Positions 1 through 13,094 of a stretch of DNA of 64,000 bases are shown in pieces (the first letter of the stretch is position 1; each line of letters opens with the position of its first letter). The stretch lies in the NCBI RefSeq assembly GCF_905475395.1, contig NC_058337.1:100620368-100684367 (forward strand). The letters are read 5' to 3'. The notes below the pieces were generated by a model. It worked only from the letters and a program-made list of their open reading frames with translations, searched no databases and was not told the DNA's origin. Source of the stretch: Chrysoperla carnea. Lineage: Eukaryota > Arthropoda > Insecta > Neuroptera > Chrysopidae. A program made the translations under genes and the position numbers.

Positions 1-770
1 AAAGAAACACCGATAACTTCAAGCTATTTTAGCTTCTGCAAGTTCTGTGATTTCCATTGCATTCCTGTGTTCCCGTAATGTATAAGACAAAATTTATTTA
101 CCTATTAATACGACCATTTTGATTCAGATTGTAACTAAAGTTTCAACTTAAAATTATATACTTATTTGTTTTGATCTATTTACGAAAAAAAATCGTCAAA
201 TGCACAAAGAAAAATTACGTACCCTCTTTCAAAAAGCTGTACCTAAATAATTGATAACACCAAAATAACTTGACCAAACATAACAAAAATTTTGTTGTCG
301 AATTGTTCCCATTTTATTGTAAATATTCAAATGAAAAATAACATTTTAATTTTTCATTTAAATTAATAGATAAAAAAATTTTATTTCTAATAATAATAAT
401 GTGAATTATTATACTTTGAGTGTAACAGAATGAACGTTTCAATATATTAAAGGTTTGATACGGGATCTTGTAACACGGATAATAATTAAATTTTAATCAG
501 AAAATGTATAATAAAGCAATGAAAAGTGGAGAGACGAATAAAACCGGGTGAAGAGAGGTTAAACTAGATTGACTAACATATTGATAAGTATGTTCGAAGT
601 CGTCACAAACCTTAAACGAAGAAACTCAAAACCCATGTAAGCATTACTTTAGTTTAATTTCGACTCCTATACTGCGATGTATGTATGAGCAAAGCTAAAC
701 CGTTAAGCCGATCTTCAGATATTGTCGATCTAAGGAATGTTTTGAGACGATCAAAGTTGAAAAGTATCTT

Positions 771-915
771 TCATTTGTCGCTGTCGTCACGGCGAAGCAT
801 TTGATAGACATTTGGAAACGCATCTTCATTGCAAATATCGAGCGCTACGAGTGAATTTTTGATATTTTTTCTGGCTATGCGTTTTCGTCGAAGTTTAACT
901 TCCTTAAAAATCATT
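771..915 (-). pseudogene. hAT-type transposase fragment (C-terminal region), relic
   Basis: A minus-strand frame ends in a peptide containing LVALDICNEDAFPNVYQML. That spacing (acidic residue, F/Y-P-N, then a hydrophobic L-L pair) resembles the start of the hAT C-terminal dimerisation domain. The downstream half of the domain, with its E-R-x-F-S motif, is absent, so this is at most a small relic. The match rests on one short motif and could be chance. Confidence 0.3.
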
Positions 916-2630
916 TTCATTTTTTTTTTCAAAGAGAGAAACAAAGTTAGAATATTGCGATGATTCCAAAAGTTAACTTGTAAATGTCGATGTACGAAAA
1001 ATCGATGTGCGGTATGTAGATTGTGATCCGGAAATAACATTCATCTGAATCAGACTGCACATTCGTGCGTTGAGTCTGTTTTAACGAGACCATTAGCTTC
1101 CGTAATTCGATGTCTTATTCATCGCATAATTCACCCACAGTATTGAAAATTTTTCTGAACTCTTCTCCGGCGTTCCTCTTTTTTCAATAAAAAATCTGTT
1201 TTGTAACGTTAGCCAGTTCGATAGGCTCGCAGGATCCTACTGGATATTTTTTCGTTACACTCTAATCAAGGTATAATATATTCTAAACTTGAGATTTTAT
1301 TCACATTATTAAAATTATATGTAGAATTAAAAATTTCTGGTCAAAACTTAAGTGAGAAATGTTAGAATATTAATATATATTTAGAGATATTGTTATATTT
1401 GCACGCTGAGACAGTTAATGAAAGACGTTATTAATTTTTTAAGCAGCAGTGATTTCTTTTGAAATTTAAAACTAAATATTTAACTGTAATTTTCCATTTT
1501 AAATTGTTTTTATAATTCAAAATTTGAAATAGAACAAATTCAAAATTGGTATAATTTTGACAATTTTGCAATGAAATATTTTAAGTGTTTACTATTATTA
1601 ATTCATTTGAGTAGTATGAAAGTAGCAAAATTATTGCCGTTTTTTAAAACACTTTAACTTTTCTAAGTTTACCAGAATATAATCATCAACAATTCGACCT
1701 GATTATCAGAACCGGTTGAACCAACGCTGATTGTCGTACTCGTATGAATTTAATATTATTATATTAAACAATCATTTTGTAAACCCAATACAATCAACAG
1801 TTTACACTTAGAGCTTCTTATTATTATAAGCTTTCGACTATTCTGATAACGCAGTAACTAAATATTAATATTAATTGTTTAGTAAGATATAACAACCATT
1901 ATACATCCTACAGGCAATCCTATTAAGTTTCAAGAGTGGTGTTACATTGTATTCTCGTGCCCGTACTAGAATGATTTCATAATTAAGCACTTTAGGGTCT
2001 TGTAATATCAAAAAATTGTTAAATTCATAGACTTTTCAACATTTTTTTTTTTGTTGTGGCGGTGGCTAATGCACTACCCCAGGACCGCCATTGCCTTCAA
2101 ATTTGCTCAGGCATTTTAATAAGTGATTTCTTTTCATTGTGAAATTGTTGAAATAAAATTTCTGATAAATATTAGATAAAATGGGTCTTCCTAGATGTAA
2201 TGATATTATTCCATGTTCATGTTCAATAAAAATGACAGTTATAATAAATGAAATATGAAACAAATATCCTAAATTCACACAACATAACAGCATACATACA
2301 AGATACAAATTAATTATAAACACATACTGATACATGCATACACCAGAGGTCACAATTGTTGGACAATATTTAGTTTTAACATTTTTTCTTATGTGATAAG
2401 AATTTCTATTTAAAAAAATAAAAAATAATATACAAATGTTATTTTTATAAAATAGCATTGATTTATGTAAATAAAAAATATTTATTACAATTATTTATAA
2501 TAAAATTTTTATTTAATCCTTTTTGTTTTATTTAATTATTGTTTTCAAAATTTTTTATTTTTATTTCGGTAACTCATATCCATTTTCATCACTCGACTAT
2601 GAATGAATTGATGATCTCTCTCTCTACTAC

Positions 2631-2785
2631 GATCAACCGTTTAATTGTTTAAATACCATGTATAGACAGTGTTGCTTACGCAATCGTTTGTTTTGAAAGA
2701 TAGTCACTCTTACACATAAAGTAATAAAGGTATATTTCTTCTCACTTCCTAAGTGTAAATCATAATAAATAAACACATACGTACC
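2631..2785 (+). repeat. R1 dispersed repeat, left-end fragment
   Basis: Contains the R1 left-end signature ATACCATGTATAGACAGTGT followed by a TTGTTT/ATAG-CACTCTTACAC segment. The same segment occurs in the longer copies near 16.4 and 22.3 kb. The right half of the family is missing here. Confidence 0.65.
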
Positions 2786-2914
2786 ACTTGACTAGCCTAG
2801 TCATTTAAATTTAGTTCCAGTTTCTACCACCTGACGGCGTTTCTCACAGTTTGCGTTTACGCAAGAAAAAATACATTGGAAGTGTGTAGTGACAACTAAA
2901 TATGGAGTTATTAA

Positions 2915-3163
2915 AAACTGGTTTTCAAGGTAAGAGATGAGTTCCAGTACGACGATAAAAACTACAACGACGAAATTTCTTTGAGAGAGATTATGATAAG
3001 TCAGTCACCTTTTGGTGGCCAGAGATTCCAAAAATGTAGTTGTAAGAATGTTGTTAATCAGCGTCGCAATAATAGATGTGCTTGTTTTAAATACAAAGTT
3101 CTTTGCGGGTCCAAATGCCGTGGAAGTTTATACTTGTGTGCTTTGTTGAGTTACGCTATTTAA
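2915..3163 (+). pseudogene. Cysteine-rich (CXC-like) reading frame, probably transposon-derived
   Basis: An 82-codon open frame containing GGQRFQKCSCKN followed by NNRCACFKYKVLCGSKCRGS. The spacing C-x-C ... R-C-x-C ... C-x3-C resembles the small cysteine-rich tail found on some integrase or other transposon proteins of arthropods. It has a stop just upstream at 2912, no good start codon and no neighbouring catalytic domain. It may be a stranded domain of a decayed element, or an exon whose partners I cannot find. Family assignment is an inference from the cysteine pattern only. Confidence 0.4.
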
Positions 3164-4152
3164 TCTCATGATTACCAAATAACAAACGTTATATTTTAAA
3201 TTACGCTGTTAATTGACGGGTAATTAACCTAATTGGATACTTCATCGAGTTGTATAGAAATAAAAACAACGTCGAAGTCGTCGTATTGGACATGTAAATA
3301 TTTAACACAGGCTATATATGTTATAAACAATTTTATAGTAATTAAGTACAAATATGTCTTTTTTCATAACAATAACGAAGAAATCAACTAAATAAAATTT
3401 ATTTAAACAAATATGTACAATTAGTAACAACAAATAATATTAAAAATTAGAATATTATATCTTATGGAAAAAAAGCTAGAAACTTAAATTCTACAAATAA
3501 TGATTAAAAAAATTTGTTATTTACGAATTATATACAATTAATATTGAGATTGTACTGTTACAATGGTAGAAATGTACGATGTTTCGGTGGAAATGCACGA
3601 TTTCTTCAATGTCTTAAGCGATCTACACAATTTCAGCCAAACTATGTCACATATAGTTTGTAAGATTAACAATTCTGTTTAGGCAGTTCTAATAGACGTA
3701 GTTTTAGGAAGCCACCTCCCAATTAGAAGGATTTTTGTAGTTTAAGAAAAACACTCTCCTAAAATCCTATTTAAAAAAATTTTGTTCCAAATTTTTAGGG
3801 TGCCAGAATCACTTTTTTTTTAAACAAATAGCCTACTATAATATTAATAAATGACAAAATTTCGCATGCATTTTTTGTAAATTTCTTTCAGGCGCGGTAG
3901 CTTTATTCATGAAAAATTTCATTCGTGAACTTAATATTAATTACACAGATAGACTGATCTGTCAAAAAGCTTCGTATTTTTGTACATATACAAAATTTTA
4001 TAATTTTTCTTGACCTATAAACATGTTTTGAGATAAATAATTAACGTTCAGACATACGAAAAAATCTTCTTAGATCCATTGTAACTAGCTGTACAATCTT
4101 AAATAAAATTACGAACGATATGTTAGAAGAAAGTATTAGACCGTGAGTTTAT

Positions 4153-5266
4153 TTATCGTTTTTCTAATTGTTTAAATTTTGCTTCTAAACGTTTTGAGTA
4201 TGCATCCAGTTTATATGCAGCTTGTTCTAATTTCGTGATGCTGTCTTCAATTTGGTCAATCTGTTCTAAATACGGTTGTAAGGCTTCATCTGAAAATTTT
4301 AAGAAAATACAAAATCAATTAAAAAGAATATTTTACTATGTTTTTAATGCATTGCAATTTAAAAATACACTCTTAATTTTTATTATTTATCTTAGGAAAG
4401 TTTGTGGCGCAGAGAATACATCCTTCATCGAATCACTTCATGAGTGATACACGGGAGGCATTTGATCATTGTATAGAGTGCCCGGCTATCCTACCAATGA
4501 CTTTCTAGTATTTTTGCACAAAGGCAAATTCTGGGATAGTTCTTAACAAAGTCAGCCATAGCTGCATACCAACCCCCTTTTCTTTCATTTCCCCTATCAA
4601 AATAGTAAAATAGATTTTCATAGTAATCAAATTGAACTGAACTTCATGAAACATCTCTTTCTACTTCTACAGAACTTGATTGTTTGAAGTGGTTAGCTTC
4701 TTTTAATGATAGCCGTTTCATGAAAATCAATGGGGACGACTATCACAGCGATTCAAACGATTATTGTAGAATAAATATCATACTACTATTTAAAAAAGAT
4801 TTTAAAAATGATTATCAAATCTAATTAAAAAATTTACGTCATTCTTGAGTGTTCAATTGTGCATAAGTATAAGTCGATTAGATTACAATTATTTTAAATT
4901 AAAAAAAATTATAATACATAGTCCTTACATTTTCCGTTAAGTTCAATCATAGTTTTTGAAACACTACTTGCAATTTTTTTCATTTCACTATATTTACTAA
5001 TCGTTGTTTGATTCATATTTTCCAATAATTTATAATCTTCATGAGTAGCCGTTAATTCACCATATAAATAATCGGCGGTTTTCTGAAACATTGTAGTCGC
5101 TAATCGACTCAAATTTGGATCATGTGGATCTAATGCCTCAAAACTTGATGTTGAAGTTGATAAAGTTGGACCTATAGAAATTTTTGTTTTAATAAATGTC
5201 TATATAATTATATTTTGTAAATTATTAACCTTTTTTAGGCGATTCATTTAGGCTATCATCATCCAT
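4153..5266 (-). CDS. BLOC1S2: BLOC-1 subunit 2 (BLOS2), 3 exons, complete
   Basis: Coding exons on the minus strand are 5266-5230, 5171-4929 and 4289-4153. They join in phases 1 and 1 at GT-AG sites into a 138-residue protein; the human protein has about 142. The first residues are an acidic M-D-D-D-S leader. The family core follows, with [29 protein letters not shown] and, across the second junction, [13 protein letters not shown]. The helical tail ends [14 protein letters not shown]. The second junction falls inside the conserved K-Y-x-x-L-Q-P-Y-L, which supports the donor at 4928. BLOC-1 is a cytosolic complex for biogenesis of lysosome-related organelles; this subunit is also in BORC, which positions lysosomes. 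It is a coiled-coil protein with no catalytic residues. An AATAAA overlaps the stop codon on the minus strand. Confidence 0.95.
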
Positions 5267-5497
5267 TGTTGTAATTTTTATATTAATAATGTAAAATCAC
5301 TTTCCTAATTTTCACTATTCAACTTAACTATTTGATTTTGACCAAAGATTTTGACTTCGACAAAAGTCAAAATTTGAATCATAATGCAATTCCAATTACA
5401 TTTATCAGGGCTTGCTAAATTACATGAATAATTTGTAAATATTATTAATAGACCTTTTCATTTTAAAAGATCTATTAAATTAAATTAATAGACCTTT

Positions 5498-5589
5498 TGT
5501 TTCGGACAGTTTGTTAAAAAACTAATGTGATAAAATGAATAACAAATATCTTGTATCTTTGACCAACTTATTACTGTCTGTCCGAAACA
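5498..5589. repeat. Short inverted repeat (12-bp arms)
   Basis: TGTTTCGGACAG at the left is matched by CTGTCCGAAACA at the right, about 68 bp apart. It may be a very small MITE or a hairpin. It lies about 230 bp upstream of the BLOC1S2 start codon. Confidence 0.4.
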
Positions 5590-6224
5590 ATAATCAATCG
5601 TAATTGAAATGAAAATGTCTTTGAAAATTGCTGGTCAATTTGACTCAAATTCATAAAAATAAAAATATAAATACACTAACTATTGATACCCGCCCGCTTC
5701 ACTGGACTCAAAAGTAAAAGCCACCGCTTTAATGAGTTGTTTTACATTTCCTATTTTAAATTTTTACAGATATCTTTAATTTATGGTTTAAAATGATAAT
5801 CGTAGATGGAGCAGTTAAATGTCAGATTAAATATAATTTTCTTTTCAATATGTCTTTATAAATTATAGTTCATGTGTTATTCTGATGTATGAGCTATATT
5901 GTTGTACAGTTTCATTCCAATCCATTCATATTTTTTGCGTGAAAGCGCAACAAACAAACAAACAAACATCCTTACTTTCACATTTGTAATATGTAAGGAA
6001 ATATCAAAGTTGTAACGATGGAAATCGTGAATTTAACAATGCCTACTATAACTACAAAATTTATTATTAAAATTTAATAGTTTTTAATTTTCTTGCTCCA
6101 AGTTTATCAATTTTTGTTTGTTTGCTGCACATATTTCTTTTTAAGGATATAATTCTAAATTAATTTATTTACCAGCCCTGACATAGGGATATTTTTGAAT
6201 AGTTTATAAATATATATTCTCAAT

Positions 6225-6300
6225 ATGTTGGCACAATGTGAATATTCAAGAATCAGTTACTGTGAAGTTCTCGGCGCGTTCACATCATATGAAATACAGG
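6225..6300 (+). other. Possible untranslated first exon with a strong donor
   Basis: A locally less AT-rich patch (containing TTCTCGGCGCGTTCACATC) ends AAATACAG and is followed at 6301 by GTAAGT and a T-run. This looks like a first exon plus 5' splice site, about 1 kb upstream of BLOC1S2 on the opposite strand. It could be an untranslated exon of Ogdh, whose next plausible exon starts at 24504, but nothing in the DNA links them. Confidence 0.2.
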
Positions 6301-7218
6301 TAAGTTTTTTTTTCCATTTATTTCTACGAGTGTTTTAAAATTATCTTCATAAATTAACCAAAAAATTTCAAATTAATACGTCGACCTTAATTTGTATCAA
6401 ATTATATTTTGGAAAATCAGAAAATTTTATTTGATAATTTCCATATGATTATATAAGTTATGCAATAAGGTATAAGCGTTATTGATTTTACGACTGTAAT
6501 GTATGATAGATCACGTTAAAACTAAGGTAATGACAGTCCAGACAGCTGTCATGATTATATAAATTTATTTTTATTAATTATATCCGTTTTGATTAATTTA
6601 TATTTTCTGTTTAATAATATTTTATACTATCAAAGTGAATTCAAAATGCATATTCGTTGAAAGAAATTAGGTGAACCCAATTGCGCAAACGTGTTCGTTA
6701 GGGGTGTTAATTTATTTTCGATGCACGTATTACAAGGATTTAGACCTTAATTCAGAGATCGGATATTAATAGAAAGAGTTGGCAAATTTATTGTTGTTTT
6801 ATGAAGATGATTTAAAAACTTAATAAAATAAATAAAACTTGTAGAAATTTGTTTTGTTTTCTAAGTGTGTGTGTTTATGTGTAAGATTTACTAAATTTTA
6901 CGTCACTTCATTGTTGACTCACTGAGAACATGTGTCATTACGTCACTAATTGTAAATAAACCGGTTTACATTGGTTATAATTAACGCCACCTTTCATTTA
7001 AGTCAAACATGTGGCTTGTGTGGGTTATGAAAATTAATGAAATTAAGATATAAAAAAAAATGCGAATATTAAATTTGATTATCGATGAACGATTTCTATA
7101 ATAATTTTTGACCCCTCTGTATACCTACATAGTGTAAAAGCGGGAAGATCGTTAACCTACAGACGCATTGGTGTCAAATTTGTGGGATAAAATTTTTTTA
7201 AATCTGTATAAATCATAG

Positions 7219-7345
7219 GTATACTCAATGTCACAAAAAATGCTCGTTTTAAAACATTCTAAGTGTTACTATTATAACATAACATATGATGCGTACGCTT
7301 AGAATGGTTTTAACTGTGGCACTTTTTCTGACAGTGAGTGTACTT
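7219..7345 (+). mobile_element. Small TIR element (MITE), family also at 35.1 kb
   Basis: Starts with ACTCAATGTCACAAAAAATG and ends with an inverted match ...TGACAGTGAGTGTACT. Internal CATTCTAAGTG at the left is mirrored by CTTAGAATGG at the right. The copy at 35136-35276 shares both ends and much of the interior. Confidence 0.6.
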
Positions 7346-9301
7346 GGAAATATAAATATGATTTGAATGCTCCTCCTATTTTCTATCTAAAAATTTAAAT
7401 CTACATGTTTTGATAAAAAGCACTTATGCAAGTTTTCGATGGGAAAACCAACTTAGCTCTAGTCTAGCTGATTCAAAGTATTTTATTGTAAAAATTAATT
7501 CTATTCTTCTCATATAAACAGGAATTTTGTACCAGTTTTAATAAAATGCACTTTATTCCATATCTTAGTTCAATTAACACGGACGAAAAAGGGGCTGAAA
7601 AGGCTTCGGACAAAACCAAATTTGGGGACACCAACCAAAAATCACTCGGTATAATAGTATTATGGAAATTCAAAGTAATAGTATCAATATTTTCAATTTT
7701 GACGACCTGGTTAGGGTACCGAGATTGCTAACACTGTTCTCGTCGAGAATATAGTTCACAATTGAGGTTAGGTTCATGCCATAAATATTTATTTAATACA
7801 CTTATATCCGTATATGGGTAACAACTTACTTATGTGCTTAGATTTAGATACATATTTGGCGTATATAAAGTGAAGTGAAGTTTGAAGTAGTTGATATAGC
7901 AAACGCTAGAGGCGCTAAATTTAAATTTAATCTCCAATATCGACCCCAAAATAAACAATTTTTAATGACGTTTACTTCTACTGCTTTCCCTATTGTAGTT
8001 TCGGTCCTGTCAACTAAGGGCGTGAAGCTGTGGTTCAATTCTACCAATTCAAAAGTTTGAATATATGGACAAACTCCATTACCTTGATTAAAAAATTTCA
8101 CGGTTATATTCTGTACTAGTCATTTCTTTCACAATATTGTTCTTAGTATAAGCAAATAAAATGAACAAAATAAATTTTTTTTTTTTAAATTGCGTAATTT
8201 TATGCAATTTTAAGTTGCAAAAAAAGTCTCAATACAAATAAATCTAGCCGTCTAGCTGTTGGTTGATTTTTCTTTGAATTTTTTGGTGCTGGCGAACGAA
8301 CATATCTATTCGTTGTGTGCCTAGTCATGGTAGGGACAATAAAATCGATGCCAGCGCTTCCAGTGAAAAATTTTGGCTTTAAAGGGGGGCTGTTATTACC
8401 AATTTGCAGTTCTTTACATCACGAATTAATTAAACTTAATGCATTAAAAATTGTGAAAATAAGAAATCAAATTGCACAAATATTATTTTTCAAAAATAAA
8501 TTATCATAATTATGTATTTAAATTTGTGAGACAATAATATTAAATTTTCAATCTAAGTCATAAATGCAATCCATACAATTATACATATATGCATCCATAC
8601 AATCCATAATGAAAGTAGTGTATCGTTACCATGGAAACGAAACTCACGCACGGAGCGAATACAAAATTACGTTAAACTACTAAAATTTTCGTATGCGCAG
8701 AAAAAAAAGTTCAATTCCGAAAAAGTCTACGAATTTACTCGAAAACTATGCATTTTAGAGAAAAAATAGGTCAGTCCAAAGTTATCGGGCGTAAAATTTC
8801 TGATCGATTTGTATATATAAACTTTTTCTTATTGTCTTTTTTCTGTCATATGAAAATTTTTATTCTACAGGTAAAAAGCTAAAACTTGGCATAGGTGGCA
8901 TTACTGTCTCTAAAACTTCAGTAAATTTTACCTAAATTGATGAGAGTAAATAAAATTGATAAGAAAACAAGACCACAGACAGACAGCACATCATTTGAAT
9001 AAGTTATATGTATGTGGGGATATTTTAAATTGAACTTTGTATTCAAGTGTTTACCAAACGGAATTTCCTAATCGACAATGTATATGAATATTTAAAAATA
9101 ATTATTATACGAATCATGACATTAAAAAAGAATAGCTCATTTGCATATATATAACAATTGAATTGCAAATAAATTTAAGCTTTAATAAAATTAAATATGG
9201 TAATAAAATTTAAAAAAAAATAAGTAAAAAAACTTTTTAATGATTTGGTCAACAAAACTACATTCTTTATTTTTGGTATAATACAATACAATTATTTAAA
9301 C

Positions 9302-9960
9302 AAGTGAAAACAAGCAATTGACTTAGTTAATTGTTGATATACCATGTATAGAATGTGTTGAATATCATTATTTTTAATAAATTAGAAAAGTTTGAAAAAC
9401 CCAGACAATTATGGCGGCCTTTCGACCGCCTTTCGTTTTGGTTTTCTGATAATTTCGAAATTTTTCGGAAGTATTTTCTAGATTTTTTTTTGTTTTTTTT
9501 GGAATTTTTCTCAAGACCACTAGTTGAAGCTACCAGCAAATTTTCAATACCCTTCCTATTATGGTTTTGGAAAAAATGGACACGAAAGTTTTGTCCTAAT
9601 TTGTGCGTTCACGGGTAAACAGTGAAGATTACGAAAAAAAGTTTTAAATAAAAGTTGTTTATTTTTCCATAAGAGACATTGTTTATATTTAAACTTTTGT
9701 TCTATCTCTGACGGTTTAAAAGATGAGTCCTACGAACCCTAGACCCAAACTCACTTTTTACGCCCTGAGCACGCTTAAGTTTCTGCTTGATATCTCTTTT
9801 CGTTTTTGAGTTATTGTGTTGATGGACGGACACGCGAACGGACAACCGGGTATGGACTACTTAGGTGATTTTATGAACACTTATAACAAAATTTTGTTCG
9901 TATCATTAGTATTTCTAAGCGTTACAAACTTAAGACTAAAATTATTATAAAAATCATGGT
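9302..9960 (+). repeat. R1 dispersed repeat, copy 1
   Basis: Left end AAGTGAAAACAAGCAATTGA; right part has GGTAAACAGTG, the CCTACG(G/A)ACC block, a GACGGAC-rich run and CGTTACAAACTT, ending near ATCATGGT. An additional segment near 9400-9600, with self-complementary GGCGGCCTTTCGACCGCC, separates the two halves and is not seen in other copies. Confidence 0.75.
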
Positions 9961-11298
9961 AAAAAAAGTGTTCCAACATTGATTTTTGGCACGGTTGTTT
10001 ATTTTTTTTTTTGATTTGCTTTAAAAAATGACAAAAGTTATTTTTAATATACAGTTGACTGCAGGAAATTTACAGCAAAAAATTGAATAAGCAAAAGATA
10101 TCTTGGTCAATTTTGAAGTTAAAAAGTTGAACAAAAAACGAAAATACGCACAATTTCTTCAGTTACAACTTGTATTTGCATTCTTTTTTATTTGTTGCGT
10201 AGTTTTTTGGTTATGTGTAAAAAATTGATTTTAACAAAAAAAATCTTCGAGTAGGGGATTTTTCGGTACGCAATTTTTACAACCTATTTAACAATTGCGA
10301 TTTTTGCAATCCGACGACTACGAAATTATTTATATGCGGCAGTATCAGCAATTTGATTATTGATTAACTTTCACAATTTATTTAATAACAATTGAAGCCA
10401 CGCCCTAATTGGATAAAACTACTTTTCCCAACAAATATTTGTGACCGATTAAAACAATTTTCTCGCCAATGGTAGGATTTTCCTTATTGAATGCTTTATC
10501 TGGCAAACTATTTGGAATTACAGTGGTAATATTGATTGATTTTTTTCAAATGCCTCAACTGGTGGACTAAAAGAGTCGTTTGAAATTTTTTTCATAATCG
10601 ATCACGAAAACACGAGATAATTAAAAGTAAATTTGAAATTTTGACAAACCACCTTTTGGAATTACAATGACATTATGTCCAGCACGATAAAAAATATGGT
10701 TTGTTACACCCTGTACTAAATATTACACATTAATTTCTAATAAAACTTGTTACCATGTGTAAAATTAAATCATTGTACATATTGAGAAATTAGCTAACTA
10801 TTCAATATTGTATTATGAATGCAATTAATTTTTAAAACAACCAACCTTGGCATTGATAGAAAATAATGTATTACCTGCCTAGAACAGGCGGCTATTGTCT
10901 TATTTATTATTACTCCAATTTCATAATATTCAATTACCCAAATGGAAATATGCCATTTGTGGCTTTAATGCATCAAAAAATATGATGCGTTTTATTTGGC
11001 AAGCTCTATTTATGAAATTATTTCCGCAGTAAATTAATGTTTTTTTTGTGTAGTGTAGACTATACTTTAAAAGGTAAACATCTTTGAAATTTACATTTTC
11101 GAAAAAAAAAAAAAATTGAATTAATTTAATTGATGTGTTTAATTTAGTTTTAATTGATTATAAATTAGCTGTTCCAGCATGCGTTGCAATGCCATATAAA
11201 GTAAAATATTCTAGGATATAGCACCTAAAAAATCCATGAACTCTAACTTTCTGGCGTGTAGGAAATAAAATAAGCTTCACAAAGTAATTATACTTTCA

Positions 11299-11640
11299 GT
11301 ACCTAAATCGAAGTGTTTTCACTCAAAACAATAATCAAATCAGGTCAAGAGTTATTAATGGTGGATACATTCCATCTTCTGTGTAGTCTATCTTGAGAAC
11401 CAATCGATCGATTTCATTTTTTTTATCATGGTAAATAGAGAATTTTATGCCCTTTCAAATAATGTATAACAAGGTAGGGGGTGCCATTTGAAATTTCAAA
11501 GTTGGGATGGCTAGTGGCGAAGGGGAAAAATTTTCTAGGTACCACTTTTGAACCCCCCTCGATATCTAAATCGACATGTTTTCACTCAAAAGAATAATCA
11601 CATCAGGTATAGAGTTATTAAGAGTGGATACTTTTGAAAT
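11299..11640 (+). repeat. Direct duplication, about 70 bp, 267 bp apart
   Basis: Two similar blocks begin at about 11299 and 11566. Both read TCTAAATCGA or CCTAAATCGA, then GTTTTCACTCAAAA, then AATAATCA-ATCAGG and GAGTTATTAA. They flank a diverged spacer and look like two units of an old tandem or nested repeat. Confidence 0.5.
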
Positions 11641-13094
11641 GATCACGCTGTATAAAATTAGACACTTAAATTTAACGAAAATCTATGAGGTTAAATTTTG
11701 CAAACAGTGGTAGCAAATAATGATTAAAATTGGTATGATAACCTCCTATTCTATGCATTGTGGATAATATATTAATACTTTATCTTCGTTTCTCTTATAC
11801 AAAAGTCGATAAGCTGCTTCTTTACTTGTTTTTATAGCAGAATCGAAGCCATCACCTTGTTTTTATTTTCAGAGAAAAACCATTGTTTACAATTTTTTAT
11901 GATCATACATTTTTTTATTGAAAGTAAAAAACCTCATTAACCATTATCTAGCCAATGCGAGCACTATTTCCATGAAAGCGACAACCATTAGGCGTTATTT
12001 AAGTTAACAAGTTTAACAAACCCACAGGAAAGTGTTCAGATTAATGGGAAGCAATTCTCGTCACATGTAACGAGTTTCTTTCAAGAATCAAAATCTTTTC
12101 AAGTTCTAAAAATTTAATTTAATTTAATTTATTTTTTTTCAAAAATTGTTGCAAGACACTGTTAGACAAGTTTTTTTCAGAATTTGAAATTAGTGTCCAA
12201 TGTAATAATGGGATTGTCTTTCTTGAAATGAAGTTTTACATGAAAAGCTAGCCAAATAATCTATTTATACAAAATGTTATCTCATTAAAAAAAATAATAA
12301 ATATATTAAACATATAATTTCTTTTTTTCTGTTGAACAATTTCTTTAAAAAATTTATATTTAATAAATAAATTCTTTGTAGGTTTTTAGGGTATTGTAAT
12401 TAAACAAAAATTTAAAATTTTTTATTAGACACTAAAATTATAAATTAACTGTCTAGGTGTTTGCCATATTATTTGTTTTCATATCGACTATGAGCCATGA
12501 ATCAACTGTGGTTCGAGTGTCTATTTATGGAAATAGAGTTTTTTCGTATTTCGGCGCTGTTTTATGCCTGCCGTTTATGTAAAAATAATTTGTAGAAACA
12601 AAGAGCAGGATGTTTGATATCCTTTTGACATTGCAAAAATCCTGTACTTTATTTCTACGCATTGTGCTCTCATTGACTTTCTTCTTACATAAACATCAGA
12701 CAAAAGAAAATTGTTTGTAGGGAACCCTAGCTCGCATTTGCAACGTAGCTAAGAACACTCTTGATAAAAAAAAAATCAAAATCGCTTCATCCGTTTAGGA
12801 GCTACGATGCCACAGATACGTTTAAGTTATAACATCCCTCTTGGTTAGCCTTGGGTTTAAAATCGTATTTGATGGCAAATGGCACTACCCAAAATTATTG
12901 TATTGAATTTATTTTTCGTGCAAAAAATCATTAAGTTTCCCATGTCAAGGACTTTCGAACTATATATCGTATGCGCATTTCATTTATTATAAAATCAACG
13001 AAACGATAAAAAAGCAACATGGCTTGAAGATGTTTAAAAAAATGTATTAAAAAGTACTATTGTTGGATCTAATAACTTGTATGTTTTGTAAATA

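Larger units (their letters stand above)
1..4152. other. Intergenic, repeat-rich, no intact gene seen
   Basis: AT-rich sequence before the 3' end of BLOC1S2. It holds a short hAT-transposase-like fragment (771-915), a left-end fragment of the dispersed R1 repeat (2631-2785) and a cysteine-rich transposon-like reading frame (2915-3163). The other open frames in it are short, have no recognisable domain and lack splice-site support. The 3' untranslated region of BLOC1S2 must extend into the right edge. Confidence 0.6.

Noticed and set aside
2066-2458. 130-codon open frame on the minus strand
   Set aside because: Low-complexity, AT-driven composition, no recognisable domain, no splice context, and a poly-T/GGCGGTGG repeat-like end. 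Treated as chance.
4235-4447. 70-codon plus-strand open frame
   Set aside because: It lies antisense to BLOC1S2 exon 3 and its intron; the minus-strand gene explains the region.
9327-9618. Overlapping open frames on both strands, rich in Phe or Lys
   Set aside because: They fall in the interior of R1 copy 1 over T-runs and a GGCGGCC inverted repeat; no protein family resemblance.
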